Shown piece after piece: positions 10,955-21,360 of a DNA stretch of 64,000 nucleotides. Source of the stretch: Dipteris shenzhenensis (Eukaryota; Polypodiophyta; Polypodiopsida; Gleicheniales); the NCBI GenBank assembly GCA_047967505.1, contig CM106538.1; one strand, given 5' to 3'. Below the pieces are notes generated by a model. The model ran no database searches. It saw only the letters and a program-made list of their open reading frames with translations, and had not been told where the DNA came from. Position 1 is the stretch's first letter; every line of letters begins with the position of its first letter. Made by a program: the position numbers and the translations under genes.

Positions 10955-11315
10955 GCTCTGATACCATAACAAAGTGTGGATTGTACTAGCCTAATCTATC
11001 ACTTAATGAGCATAAAGATCACGGAGGATCCAACCAAATACAGAAAGCCATGGGGAGAGAGATGGTAAGTATGAAACACTCAATCTATTCCAAATGTGCT
11101 ATTCTCAACCATACATGATAGGCCTCTTATATAGAGAGTGCCCTTTGAATAGTCAACACATGTGTGATCCTCTCATCCACATCTCTCCTTGTGGATATCC
11201 TTAATCCACATCTCCACATCATGTAGTCCACATCCTAGGGTGGCTACTTTAATTCTTTCTTATACCATAGCTTAGCCCTTTAATCTATGTGCTCATGGCA
11301 CCATATCTCTCAACA
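10955..11315 (-). repeat. 5' LTR (10967-11315) with adjoining primer-binding site (10955-10966)
   Basis: The LTR is 349 bp, the same length as its partner. The TATA box reads CTTATATA on the plus strand at 11126-11133. The primer site GCTCTGATACCA (plus strand) directly follows with no gap. Confidence 0.93.
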
Positions 11316-11860
11316 GAAATGTCCTCAAACATGCACGCAACTGACGATCCTCCCACTTCGCAGTGTGCGAGTGGTGTATGTAGCAGTATAGCTTCCCTCG
11401 AAAATTGTCAATGAATACAACACGTGGTGTCTCCTTCCCCACAAGCTGCAACCTTTTCGACTGTGCACCACCATCTAATGTTAGGGTATTATACTCATAC
11501 TATTGCCAACGAACCATCTGCACGTCACAAGTATCAAGTGCAACTCGTGGCACTCTAGCAAAGTCACCACACAAAGTACACCTGCCTTCCTCACAATCAA
11601 GGGAGTGGAATAAAGCATTACCATCTCATGTACACAATATGGAATGAATGAAGTCATGAGGGCTAGTAGGAACCACTCCCCTATGACCATCAAGGGGTAG
11701 GTACAGTGCTATGTCCGAGAGAAGTCGAGCTAGGGGTAGTCGCAAGGGTAGGCCCTTGAGGTGTTGCCTGAGTGGAATCAAAGTCCTATGGAGAATAGAG
11801 ATCATGATGTCTCCTCCTATGAGGGTTTTTGTACTCGTTGAACGTGCGACGTGATCCCAT
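11316..11860 (-). pseudogene. DDE-like gene copy beta, 5' exon
   Basis: The minus-strand frame begins ATG at 11860 (MGSRRTFNEYKNPHRRRHH). It continues, with an in-frame stop after HHDLYSP, through a Thr/Ser/Pro-rich stretch to CEEGRCTLCGDFARVP, QQYEYNTLTLDGGAQ and VVFIDNFRGKLYYY, ending QLRACLRTF at the retroelement target site. The Cys pairs in CEEGRCTLCG could form a small metal-binding knuckle, but this is only a suggestion. It is the N-terminal part of the protein whose core lies at 7608-8350. Joining the halves across one target copy leaves a +1 frame change, so the gene was or became inactive. Confidence 0.6.
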
Positions 11861-11869
11861 ATCCAATTT

Positions 11870-13045
11870 GGGGGGATTGGACAAACGTAGACACAAACAC
11901 GAAAACAAAATACAGAAAACAAGAGCAAGTAAGAAGCGAAAAGCATATGAGGGAAAGCATATGCATAAGAGATGGAGAAGCATAAGAGAAGCAAAAGAGA
12001 AGGACAAGCATAAGAGAAGGAGAGGGGAAAAGAAGAGAAAGAAAAGGAAAAAAGAGATTGAAAGAGGGAAAAAGAACCAAATATGCATAAGAGAAAAAAG
12101 AGAGAAAGCATGTGCTTATGCTTATACATAAGCATATGAGCATATGCTCATGCATAAGCATAAGCATAAGCATAGGCATAGGCATAGGCATATACTTATG
12201 AAAAGAAGAGAGAAAGAGAGGGAAAAAGAAGAGAAGGAAAGGAGAAGGAGAAGGAGAAGAAGAAGAAATATGCCCATGCATAAGCATAAGCATTAGAGAA
12301 GGAAAAGAAGAGAAGAAGAAGGAGACATATGCTCATGCATAAGCATAAGCATAAGGAAGAGGGAAAAAGAGATTGAAAGAGGGGAAAAAGAAGGGGAAAA
12401 AAAAGAGAAGGAGAAGGGGAAAAGAGATCGAAAAAGGGGAAAAAGAAGAGAGGAAAAGAGCATAAGCATAAGAGAAGGAAGAGAGGAAAAGAGATCGAAA
12501 GAGGGGAAAAAGAAGAGAGGAAAAGAGCATAAGCATAAGAGACTTTAGGAAGAGGGGAAAAGAGATCGAAAGATGGGAAAAGAGATTGAAAGAGGGGAAA
12601 AGAGCATAGGCATAAGAGAAGGAAGAGGGGAAAAGAGATTGAAAGAGGGGAAAAAGAAGAGGAAAAAAGAAGAGAAGGAAGAGGGGGAAAAGAAGAGAGG
12701 AAAAGAGCATAAGCATAAGAGAAGGAAGAGGGAAAAAGAGCATAAGCATAAGAGAAAAAGAAAGACAGCATATGCTTATGCTTATGCATGAGCATATAAG
12801 CATAAGAGAAAAAGAGAGAGAGCATAAGATTGTGCTTATGAGCTTATAAAAAGAGGAGAAAAAGAGAGGAAAAAAGAGTGGAAAATAAGAGAAGGAAGAG
12901 GGGAAAAGCGATTGAAAGAAGGGAAAAAGAAGAGGGGAAAAGAGCATAAGCATAAGAGAAGGAAAAACATATGCATAAGAGAAAAAGAGAGAGGGAATAA
13001 GAGAAGAGAGGGAAAGAGAGGGAAAGAGAGGGTGCCTATGCCCAT
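11870..13045. repeat. long homopurine/homopyrimidine tract with TTATGC repeats (copy L)
   Basis: About 1.2 kb is nearly all purine on the plus strand (GAAAAGAGAAGG types), interspersed with AAGCATAAGCATA runs. In sense with the DDE-like gene (minus strand) it is a CT-rich tract ending about 10 bases before that gene's ATG, so it resembles a CT-rich leader or promoter. Open frames through it (Phe/Ser/Leu repeats) result from missing stop codons in pyrimidine runs and are not genes. Matching tracts lie at 32117-33250 and 47259-48385. Confidence 0.88.
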
Positions 13046-13050
13046 CACTC

Positions 13051-13075
13051 CAGCTAACGCTTAAGGCGTTAGCTG
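13051..13075. repeat. 25-bp inverted repeat (CAGCTAACGC..GCGTTAGCTG)
   Basis: Ten-base perfect arms flank five bases. The same hairpin occurs at 32092-32116 and 47234-47258, always at the edge of the pyrimidine tract and next to GGCCTACAG. It is a conserved landmark of the repeated block; no function is shown. Confidence 0.8.
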
Positions 13076-13375
13076 TAGGCCAATGCAAATAATGAAAATA
13101 ACAAAAGGGAAAAATAGGAAGCACTTTCTTACCTAGAAAAGCCTCGAACCGTGTTTCGTGGCCTGGCCCTACAAAAAAGAGAAAACATACCATTTTTTCA
13201 GATAACTAGTTAGAGGAAGGAGGAGTTTGGAGAAGCAACTTTTCAAAGGGATTGGATGAGTTTAGAGAAGCCTACAAACAAGGAGAAAGCATAAGTCTAT
13301 AAACAAGGAGAAAGAGGAGGAAGAGAAATACCAAAAAGAGAATTAGTGTAATTGGCACAAGGTCTTACAGGTATT

Positions 13376-13773
13376 CTAAGTATGCACCTGCTCACAATGC
13401 TCGGGAAGAACAAAAGTATCACTTTCATCGGTCCAATGTTTGGTGGAGTCTATTGCAAAGAGACCGCTACTATCTTTTCTCACTGTCGTATGGGGACCGT
13501 TGTAATTATAAGTAGTTCTAAACCATTTTACATCAAGAATGAAAATAGTAAATCGTCTGAAATCAATTTCATAGATGTCGCGTATGGTTCCACAATAATC
13601 CAACTGTGAGGAGAGAAGATTGATATCCGAAGCACTTGCTCAGCTATCTTGTGTGAAGTTAGCCATGACTCCACAATCATACGTGACTCTCTTTGAATCG
13701 ATGCATTCCATGCGAAAATGTCGTCCATATGACCATAATGCACTGTACTTTTTGTACTGTAAAAGAGCATCAT
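13376..13773 (-). pseudogene. CACTA family 1 DUF4216-domain exon (copy L)
   Basis: Minus-strand frames read YDCGVMANFTQDS-type sequence, VKWFRTTYNYNGPH and WTDESDTFVLPEHCEQV, matching DUF4216. The two halves lie in different frames around 13603-13610. The exon ends at 13376, where the sequence jumps to an oppositely oriented 30-bp piece of the same element (see findings). The acidic C-terminal tail present at 26566-26868 is therefore missing here. Confidence 0.75.
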
Positions 13774-13822
13774 TAAAACAATGAAGATGCACCTATTTTA
13801 TAGCATATATTGCCACAAATAA

Positions 13823-14512
13823 TTACTTAATTACGTCAAGAGATAAGAAACTTACATGCACCATACATCTAGATGATAACTCCCACTCGCGCTCGTTTGT
13901 TGTCTCTCCATCACGTTCGGCTTTACGTATAGCCAGTTGTAGCCAATCAAGTGACATGTGAGTAGGGAGAAGAGCCAGATCTCGTGGATATGGTTGTGAT
14001 CGCCTGTACATTACTCTGAATCTCGTCCTTGCATTTATTCTTTCTGCTTTGGCCACTTCATATCTCTCAATCCACTTCTGCATCTCAGGGCTATTGAGGA
14101 TACAAAACTTATTGAATTTCTCCATTTGCTCTTCGCTCATCTTTCTTTCAATCCCTTTTCCTTGGGGGACCTCGCCAATGATGCGATCATCATCCTTGTT
14201 GTGCCAAGCTTGCGGCATATCAGGATCTGTGGATGCAAGAAACTCTGTGATATATACTAATGACTCTTGCACAAGCCATCCCTCTACCATGCTTGCTTCT
14301 GGTCTTGCTCTTTGTCTTACAAACCCCTTTAAAGTTTTCATAAACTGCTCGAGAAAAAACATCCATCGATTATGAACGGTACCTGCTATAGCCACCTCAT
14401 CAACTATGTGCACAAGCAAGTGGACTTGAGTTGTCATAATGCTTGAGGGAAAGTGCTTCTCAAGCAAGCATACGGCTTCGATGGATTCCACCCTAGCCTT
14501 CTCGATGCTCAA
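13823..14512 (-). pseudogene. CACTA family 1 DUF4218-domain exon (copy L), open
   Basis: The 229-residue minus-strand frame is unbroken. It holds VCLLEKHFPSSIMTTQ, HLLVHIVDEVAIAGTVHN, FMKTLKGFVRQRARPE and GWLVQESLVYITEFL, the DUF4218 signature. A charged tail follows, with RKMSEEQMEKFNKFC, MQKWIERYEVAKAE and WLQLAIRKAERDGE. In CACTA elements this domain follows TNP2, often in the same transcript. It lies downstream of the TNP2 exons across an intron-like gap (14513-14807). This is the longest DUF4218 copy in the window and the best reference for the family. The element around it is rearranged, so I class it as a remnant although the exon is intact. Confidence 0.85.
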
Positions 14513-14807
14513 TATAGAGATCTCTTTTTGAGATATCCACCTATTTCACATGTCCATGCATATGTAAGATATTTGAGATATCCACCTATTTCACATGTCC
14601 ATGAAGAAAATACATAATGCAAATTGATAGTAAGCATACCTCACAATACCACAGATCTTGAATATAGCATTTCTAACATCTTCTTGTAAGCACCCTTTTA
14701 TTGTAATTGGAAGGATGAACTATCAAAGCAACAATGAAATCATGTCAACAATATAACATAATAATAATTACGCTAATGCATCACTATTATCGGTACACTA
14801 ATTCTAC

Positions 14808-16263
14808 TTAGAATACCTGTAAGACCTTGTGCCAATCATGGGACTTGAGGCCACTAAGCTTATTGTCCTTTGAAAATGCTCCTTTCAAGCAACGCATGTA
14901 CCCTGTCGGTGTTTGAAAAGAGGCAATGTCTGCCTTGATCGCTGCCTCCTCCCTCGTAGAGAGGATCCACGTTGCTTTCGGGAGGACAACTTTTCCCGAA
15001 GCATGCACTTGGGGCCACAAACGAGACATCCTATTCATAGCACGTAAGTCTTCTCGCACTCCTCTCCAGTCCTTGGAACCAACCAAGTGTGCCCAAATGG
15101 TAGCCCCCACATTCTTGAAGATATGCATGGGATCCAAGAGATGATTGATTTGTAACTGACCCCAATAAGGAAGCTCGTGAAAGATCGATAGCCTCTTCAT
15201 ACCAGGAGGAGGTTCCTCTCCATTCTCCCTCCAAGCTTGAATCCAATCACTTGCCTTCAAATATGATGGTGGTGGATCAAGCTGACCTCCACGTGCGAGA
15301 TGGTCGAGCGGAAGGTATCGAGCATGACCTTCATAAACATTTTTCCTCATATGTTTGGAGTAGCGTGCAAGCGATTTCAGAGCGGGTCCACAAATAGTTG
15401 AAGCATGGTACCCACTTGTAACAAGTCCTGCACTCATGCATGAATATGTTAGTACAAGACATGCGTGCAAAAGAGTAAAAAAAGCATAATCCCTCATTGT
15501 ACATGTAAAGACATAACCACGTACCTGCACACTCTCCATATCCTGGGTAGTCATGCATGGTCCACATCAAGATACCCCTGACCAAAATATCATTGGTATG
15601 CCTAGGAGCTCTGGAAATATCAAAGACCTGCACTCCTCTCCATAATATCTGTAACTCCTCTATCAAAGGTGCCATGTACACGTCCATGTTTTTTGCCTTT
15701 TACTTTGCTGGCACAAGTAGTGCAAGCATGAGGTGTCCCTTTTTTATTGTTAGCCATGGTGGGATATTGTAATTCACCACGACTATGGGCCATGTCGACC
15801 AAGATGTCGAGCGTAACCCCAAAGGATTCACGCCGTCCATGGCTAGCCCAAGATGTAAGTTGCATGGCTCTCTCACAAAGTTCGGCCACTGATTATCTAT
15901 GTGCTTCCAAGCTGCACAATCTGCGGGAATCCTCAATGTGTGATCAGTGGACCGATGAGATGCATGCCATGTCATCAACTCCGCTATGGATTTGCATCGA
16001 AACATGTGTTGTATTCTTGCAATGATGGGAAAGTGTCTTAAGACCTTTACCGGTATCTGATCACCCTGCAAGTCATCTCTATATCGTTGTTCCCCACACT
16101 TTGGACAACTAGCCAAATCTCCATGCTCACGACGAAAGAGAATACAATCATTACGGCAAGCATGGATGGTATCATAATCCATACCCACCATTGTTAGCAT
16201 CTTTTTCGCTTCATCTCTTGATGCGGGCATGGTATTTGGTGCAGGCAACATCTTCTGGAGCAA
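14808..16263 (-). pseudogene. CACTA family 1 TNP2 transposase (Transposase_21), nearly full length in pieces
   Basis: This is the cut-and-paste transposase of an En/Spm-type element, which would act on the element ends in the nucleus. In order on the minus strand: MVGMDYDTIHACRND and DLASCPKCGEQRYRD (domain start with zinc-binding Cys), then LGLAMDGVNPLG and YNIPPWLTIKKG, the region with the first catalytic Asp. Next come VYMAPLIEELQILW and MHDYPGYGECAG (second conserved Asp), then FHELPYWGQLQINHLLDPMH. It ends with GYMRCLKGAF and GLKSHDWHKVLQVF. The pieces lie in different frames (16263-15700, 15687-15331, 15554-14808). An intron-like region around 15430-15540 and probable frameshifts explain this. 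It is the most complete transposase here, though I cannot show that it is functional. Confidence 0.85.
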
Positions 16264-16379
16264 CCTATGACAAAGACACTATCCAAATGATGATTCTCAA
16301 AACAAACAATATCCAAATAATGAGTCAAATTAATGCAAGGGATAACCTCATTAAGGCCGAGACACTTGTATCAGACCAC

Positions 16380-16919
16380 CCATACTGTACTTGTAGATTC
16401 AAGATTCAGAGACAAGCACGTAGTTTAGACATCCTAGCGCCCTCATACAATTGTGTTGATTGCAACTCTCGCATTTTGACCTCAGATTCTGACATCACAT
16501 GTACGTGGGATGTAGTGCCCCTAAAAATGGAATCCATCATGTCGACCATACCCTTGTCGTCATCCGGGAGACTATAGTCTTGTTGAAAGTGAGAAGGTAT
16601 ATGTGTACTCTCGTCACCCTCCTCATCCTGTCATAAGCTCATTCGTGTAAATATAAGATCTTCTATTTCCTGGTATACAATAAGATTGCGAACTTAAATA
16701 GCTTTGACTTACCGATGATCCATCAACATGTGCAACACCAACGGGGGGTACTGGTTCCGGCTCCTCCCCATACATCCGCAAGTGGTGCATGATAATACGA
16801 CGTTGATGTCGTACTTCTCGCTTGCAATGAGTGCAATGATAGTATAACCTCTCCGTAAGCCACTTCGTGCTCCCGGGCATTGGCGCATCATCGGATGAGC
16901 TTCCACTCGTCCCTTCCAT
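16380..16919 (-). pseudogene. CACTA family 1 N-terminal transposase exons
   Basis: The minus-strand frame starts MEGTSGSSSDDAPMPG (16919). It has a Cys/His cluster (YYHCTHCKREVRHQRR followed by HHLRMYG) typical of the N-terminal region of CACTA transposases, often called transposase-associated. After an intron-like break comes HIPSHFQQDYSLPDDD..MVDMMDSIF and ESEVKMRELQS, leading to the TNP2 start near 16263. It lies directly downstream of the subterminal motif cluster, so 16919 is a plausible first coding base. Confidence 0.65.
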
Positions 16920-17020
16920 CTACACTTATAAAATCACAACATAAGCATGAAGAGGAGATATTGACGATTATAAGCATAGCATGTTTAATTTGAGCTTCTC
17001 TTGAGGCCATATAAAAGAAT

Positions 17021-17254
17021 GACGTCGCTATATAGTAAGGATTGAAACTAAAAATCCTATATAGTAAGGCTATATAGTAAGAGGAGATATTGACAATTAT
17101 AAGCATAGCATGTTTGAGCTTCACTTGAGGCCATATAAAAAAAATGAACAGTAAGCGTCGCTATATAGCGGCGCTCTGTTCCGTCGCTATATAGCGACGT
17201 TTTTAATTAAAAACATCGTTATATAGCGACGAATAAGCGTCGCTATATAGCGAT
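17021..17254. repeat. CACTA family 1 subterminal palindrome cluster (GTCGCTATATAGCGAC)
   Basis: Four copies of the palindrome CGTCGCTATATAGCGACG or one-armed variants lie at about 17157-17171, 17182-17199, 17216-17231 and 17238-17254. Decayed CTATATAG copies lie at 17025-17080. Short motif arrays near the ends are a hallmark of CACTA elements (binding sites for the element's own DNA-binding protein). Here they sit just 5' of the transposase gene. Related clusters flank unit I (26223-26363, 30292-30452) and unit II (41965-42106, 45438-45597). Confidence 0.85.
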
Positions 17255-17944
17255 GCTGTGGGTTAAGACCCGAAACGCCGAAATGTGTGGCGTTTTGCTC
17301 AATCCATTCCCTAATCTCTCAAGTAAGCAACCCAAAATCTCCTCCCACCTATTTTCGACGACCTCCCATCTATTCCAAGCAACCTCCCACTCTATTTTCC
17401 ACTCCTCACCCTTCTCCTACCTCTTGTACTCCCTCTCTCTCCTTTTCCCTCTTTGGTTTCCTGAAAGAAAGTTCTTCAAGAGGTGAATTTGTTTCAACAA
17501 TGTAGGTTGTTTGTTTGTTAGCTTTAGTTTTGTGAGTGTTTCTACTTGTATTGCTAAACCTGTAAACTAGTTTTCATGCTTGATTTGAAAGGATTGAAAC
17601 AAAAAACGAGATTTCAAGAAAGAAAGAAAGAAAACTCACCTCTTTTTTCTGTATTTCTCTTCCTTCTCTTTCTCCTTGTCTCCTCAATCTCCTTCTTTCC
17701 TTGTCTCCTCAATCTCCTCCCTTCAAGAAGTTGCTTTTGTAATCTCCTCTTTCCACTAACATCTTATTTGAAAAAATGGGTTGTTTTCTCTCTTTTGTAG
17801 GGCCAGTCCACTACACCGAGCGGGACATACTCTCTCTTTTGTAGGGCCAGTCCACTACACCGAGTGGGACATACTTTTACAGGTAAGTGCTTCCTCTTCT
17901 TTCCATTTATTATTTTTGTTATTTGCATTGGCCTGCAGCTAGCG
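17255..17944. other. flank of CACTA family 1: CT-rich, splice-like sequence, 44-bp duplication
   Basis: This non-coding stretch is conserved with 30453-31010 and 45598-46150. It is CT-rich and carries TTTTTTGTAG-type acceptors and GTAAGTGC donors, suggesting small untranslated exons on the plus strand. A 44-bp tandem duplication (TCTCTCTTTTGTAGGGCCAG...) occupies about 17787-17874. The segment ends at a junction near 17945 with the DDE-like gene 3' exon. Confidence 0.5.
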
Positions 17945-18628
17945 TTCAGTGTCTGGCACTCTTGATTTCCATTCCATCAGGAGCAAAGGTGAGTCTCACC
18001 CGGCAATCTTTTCTCGACGGTTTGCTCAGGGGGTCACTCATCATATGTAACCCTATCACGTGAGTTCAACAGAAGGATATTTTTTATTTCTAAAATTTAC
18101 AGAAATAAATATACATAAGGGACTATTTAAAATAGTTTTGGAAAAAATTTACAAATTTGTATAGAAAAGGGGTACATTTTATTAATGAAAAATTTTACAA
18201 ATAAGGGATTTTAAATATAGGCCTTGAACGCACGTGATATAGAGGTTTTATACATAGTGACCCCCTTGAGACAGTTTGCATGTTTCTTCTCCGCATGCAT
18301 TGATGATGACTCGAGAGGGTTCACCATGATACCATGGGCCGATCCATGGGCACAGCGAGTGCTTTCTCCCTTCCAGCCTTGGGAGGAGGTACATGATGAT
18401 CAAGATGCGGGATTCAGTTCCTCTAGAGATTATGACCATCTTACAGATACGTTGTGTATTGGTGATATCTTCGCGGTCATTGCTTCGGAGGGCAATCAGG
18501 AGGGTGTGGATTATTACTTGTTGAGATGCTCTATGGCGAAGAGTGTGCTGAATGAGGATACAGTGGATGGGCATGGGATGCACTTCGATGCTCATAGCAT
18601 GATCGTAGGTGGCCACTATTTTCAGTAG
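17945..18628 (+). pseudogene. DDE-like gene 3' exon fragment (copy gamma), split by a MITE
   Basis: The sequence matches 36317-36746 of the fuller copy. Reading through gives SGTLDFHSIRSKG, then after the MITE DDDSRGFTMIPWADPW, FQPWEEVHDDQDAGF, LCIGDIFAVIASEGN and VDYYLLRCSMAKS, ending MIVGGHYFQ with TAG. At the position where copy I has a premature TAG (36493), this copy retains CAG (Gln). It therefore preserves the original C-terminal domain. The N-terminal and catalytic parts are absent. The 3' non-coding region (18629-19018) and satellite follow as in the other copies. Confidence 0.7.
18026..18269. mobile_element. 244-bp MITE with terminal inverted repeats and 9-10-bp target duplication
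   Basis: The ends are TCAGGGGGTCACT and, reversed, TCAAGGGGGTCACTA. Flanks are GACGGTTTGC (18016-18025) and GACAGTTTGC (18270-18279), a 10-bp duplication with one mismatch. The homologous sites at about 36387-36396 and near 4740 are uninterrupted, so this is a true insertion with empty-site evidence. The interior is AT-rich with no coding. The 9-10-bp duplication suggests a Mutator-like source. Confidence 0.9.
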
Positions 18629-19018
18629 ATACAGAGGCGTGGTCGTTAAATTGAGTTCCAGGAGTACATGGCAGATCAGGAGGCATACTGCATGTATTCT
18701 AGCACATTACATATCATAGTTTTGGGATCATCAGTTGATCAGATAGATTTTTCTTGAGTATCAGTAGTTGATTACATATTTTTGTATTCGATATGTATAG
18801 GCTCATTGTGTGACCGTACCATTGTAATTTTCATGGACTCATATTTTGTATTTCACTATGATGGTTTTATACACATTCATACACATCATTGTATTAGATT
18901 CTATTTTATACATGATCTCCATTGTCTTCTCAATGGGATTTGTTATTTCTGTAAAACAAAAAATTGTTTATTAGTACTTATGTTGTAATTGTGTTTTGTG
19001 CTTTAGGACATTTTAAAA
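18629..19018. other. conserved 3' region between DDE-like gene and satellite
   Basis: About 390 bp are conserved with 36741-37136 and, inverted, with 4233-4570. The segment includes GGCTCA(T/C)TGTGTGACCG and an AT-rich end (GTAAAACAAAAAATTG). It has no convincing coding frame. Its constant position suggests the 3' end of the same transcription or mobile unit. Confidence 0.6.
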
Positions 19019-21360
19019 ATGTGACTAAGAAAATTCGTGCACGTACTAACCAAATACACATGTGGACTTATTTGTTAGGGATGAAACTCTGCATGGCTCT
19101 TAAGGTATCCTAGACCTACATCCATGCAAGATCTGGTCTCCATATGATTTGGTATGTGCCACATGGAAGGTATAATGCATACATTTTTACAAGCACTCCC
19201 TACTAGTGACTATGTATGGAAAATGGTGCACAAACTAACCAAATACACATGTGGACTTATCTATTGGGGATAAACTTCGCACGGCTCTTAGGCTACCCTA
19301 GACCTACATCCATGCAAGATTTGGTCTCCAATTAATTTGGTATGTGCCACCTGGAAGGTATAATGCGTACATTTTTGCAAGCACTCCCTACTAGTGACTA
19401 CATATGGAAAATAGCGCACGTACTAACCAAATATACATGTGGACTTATTTGTTGAAGATGAAGCTTTGCACCACTCTTAGGCTACCTTAGACCTACATCC
19501 ATGCAAGATTTGGTCTCCAACTGATTTGGTATGTGCCACGTGGAAGCTATAATGCATACATTTTTGCATGCACTCACTACTAGTGATGACTACGTATGAA
19601 AAATGGCGCACGTACTAAACAAATATGCATGTGGACTTATTTGTTGGAGATAAAACTTTGCACCACTCTTAGGCTACTTTAGACCTACATCCATGCAAGA
19701 TTTGGTCTCCAATTAATTTGATATGTGCCATGTGGAAGGTATAATGCGTACATTTTTGCAAGCACTCCCTACTAGTGACTACATATGGAAAATGGCGCAC
19801 GTACTAACCAAATATACATGTGGACTTATTTGTTGGAGATGAAACTTTGCACCACTCTTAGGCTACCTTAGACCTACATCCATGTAAGATTTGGTCTCCA
19901 ACTGATTTGGTATGTGCCACGTGGAAGGTATAATGCATACATTTTTGCATGCACTCACTACTAGTGATGACTACGTATGAAAAATGGCGCATGTACTAAA
20001 CAAATACGCATGTGGACTCATTTGTTGGGGATGAAACTTTGCACGGCTCTTAGGCTACCCTAGACCTACATCCATGCAAGATTTTGATTTGGTATGTGCC
20101 ACATGGAAGGTAGAATGCGTACATTTTTACAATCCCTACTAGTGACTATATATGAAAAATGGAGCATGCACTAACCAAATACGCATGTGGACATATCTGT
20201 TGGGGATGAAACTTTGCACAGCTCTTAGGCTACCCTAGACCTACATCCATGCAAGATTTGGTCTCTAACTGATTTGGTATGTGCCACATGGAAGGTATAA
20301 TGTGTACATTTTTACAATCCCTACTAGTGACAGCTATGTATGAAAAAAGGCACATGTACTAACCAAATATGCATGTGGACTTATCTATTGGGAATGAAAC
20401 TTTGCATGGCTCTTACGCTACCCTAGACCTACATCCATGCAAGATTTGGTCTCCAACTGATTTGGTATGTGCCACGTGGGAGGTATAATGTGTACATTTT
20501 TACAATCCCTACTGGTAACTACATATAAAAAATGGTGCACATACTAACCAAATACGCATCTGGACTTATCTATTGGGGATGAAACTTTGCCTAGCACTTA
20601 GGCTACCTTAGACCTACATCCTTGCAAGATTTCATCTCCAAATGATTTGGTATGTACCACGTGGAAGGTATAATGCATACATTTTTACATGCACTCACTA
20701 CTAGTGACTAGGTATGAAAAATGGCGCACGTACTAACCAAATACACATGTGGACTTATTTGTTGGGGACGAAACTTTGCACGGCTCTTAGGCTACCCTAG
20801 ACCTACATCGATGCAAGATTTGGTCTCCAACTGATTTGGCATGTGCCATGTGGAAGGTATAATGTGTACATTTTTACAATCCCTACGAGTGACTACGTAT
20901 GAAAAATAGCGCATGCACTAACCAAATATGCATGTGGACTTATCTGTTGGGGATGAAACTTTGCACGGCTCTTAGGCTACCCTAGCCCTACATCCATGCA
21001 AGATTTGGTCTCCAACTGATTTGGTATGTGCCACGTGGAAGGTATAATGTGTACATTTTTACAATCCCTACTAGTAACTACGATGACGACTACGTATGAA
21101 AAATGGCCCACGTACTAACCAAATACGCATGTGGACTTATCTGTTGGGGATGAAACTTTGCATGGCTCTTAGGCTACCCTAGACATACATCCATGCAAGA
21201 TTTGGTTACCAAATCGATTTCGTATGTCTCGTGTGGAAGGTATAATGCATACATTTTTGCATGCACTCCCTACTAGTGACTACATATGAAAAATGGCAAA
21301 CATACTAATCAAATACGCCGATGGACTTATCTGTTGTGCATGAAACTTTGCACAGCTCTT
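19019..21360 (+). repeat. ~189-bp satellite array, 13 monomers
   Basis: The landmark TGTGGACTTA (or a near variant) occurs at 19061, 19250, 19438, 19630, 19819, 20011, 20186, 20374, 20559, 20748, 20933, 21130 and about 21320. Spacings are 175-197 bp. Each monomer holds TAGACCTACATCCATGCAAG, GGTATGTGCCACGTGGAAGG and a TACTAGTGACTACGTATG block. Monomers differ by point changes and small indels. The array decays into unique AT-rich sequence after 21360. Confidence 0.95.

Larger units (their letters stand above)
8351..11315 (-). mobile_element. complete non-autonomous LTR retroelement (2,965 bp) inserted in DDE-like gene beta
   Basis: Two 349-bp LTRs flank 2,267 bp. In sense (minus strand) each LTR starts TGTTGAGAGATATGG and ends CCACACTTTGTTA. 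The 5-bp target duplication GAAAT (plus strand) is at 8346-8350 and 11316-11320. The primer site TGGTATCAGAGC (10955-10966) abuts the 5' LTR exactly and fits initiator Met-tRNA. A polypurine tract AAGGGGAGG (8700-8708) abuts the 3' LTR. I find no gag, protease, integrase or reverse transcriptase in the interior. It must therefore be moved by another element's proteins. The primer site is Copia-like, but the superfamily cannot be set without pol. Confidence 0.93.

Noticed and set aside
12196-13193. Open frames of 200-330 residues in the pyrimidine tracts (also 31974-32975 and 47116-48111)
   Set aside because: They are Phe/Ser/Leu/Tyr repeats produced by stop-poor pyrimidine runs in several frames at once, so they are not coding.
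17157-17254. CRISPR-like spaced palindromic repeats
   Set aside because: Spacing is irregular, copies vary in both arms, the context is a plant CACTA element and no cas genes exist. The motif fits subterminal transposase-binding repeats.
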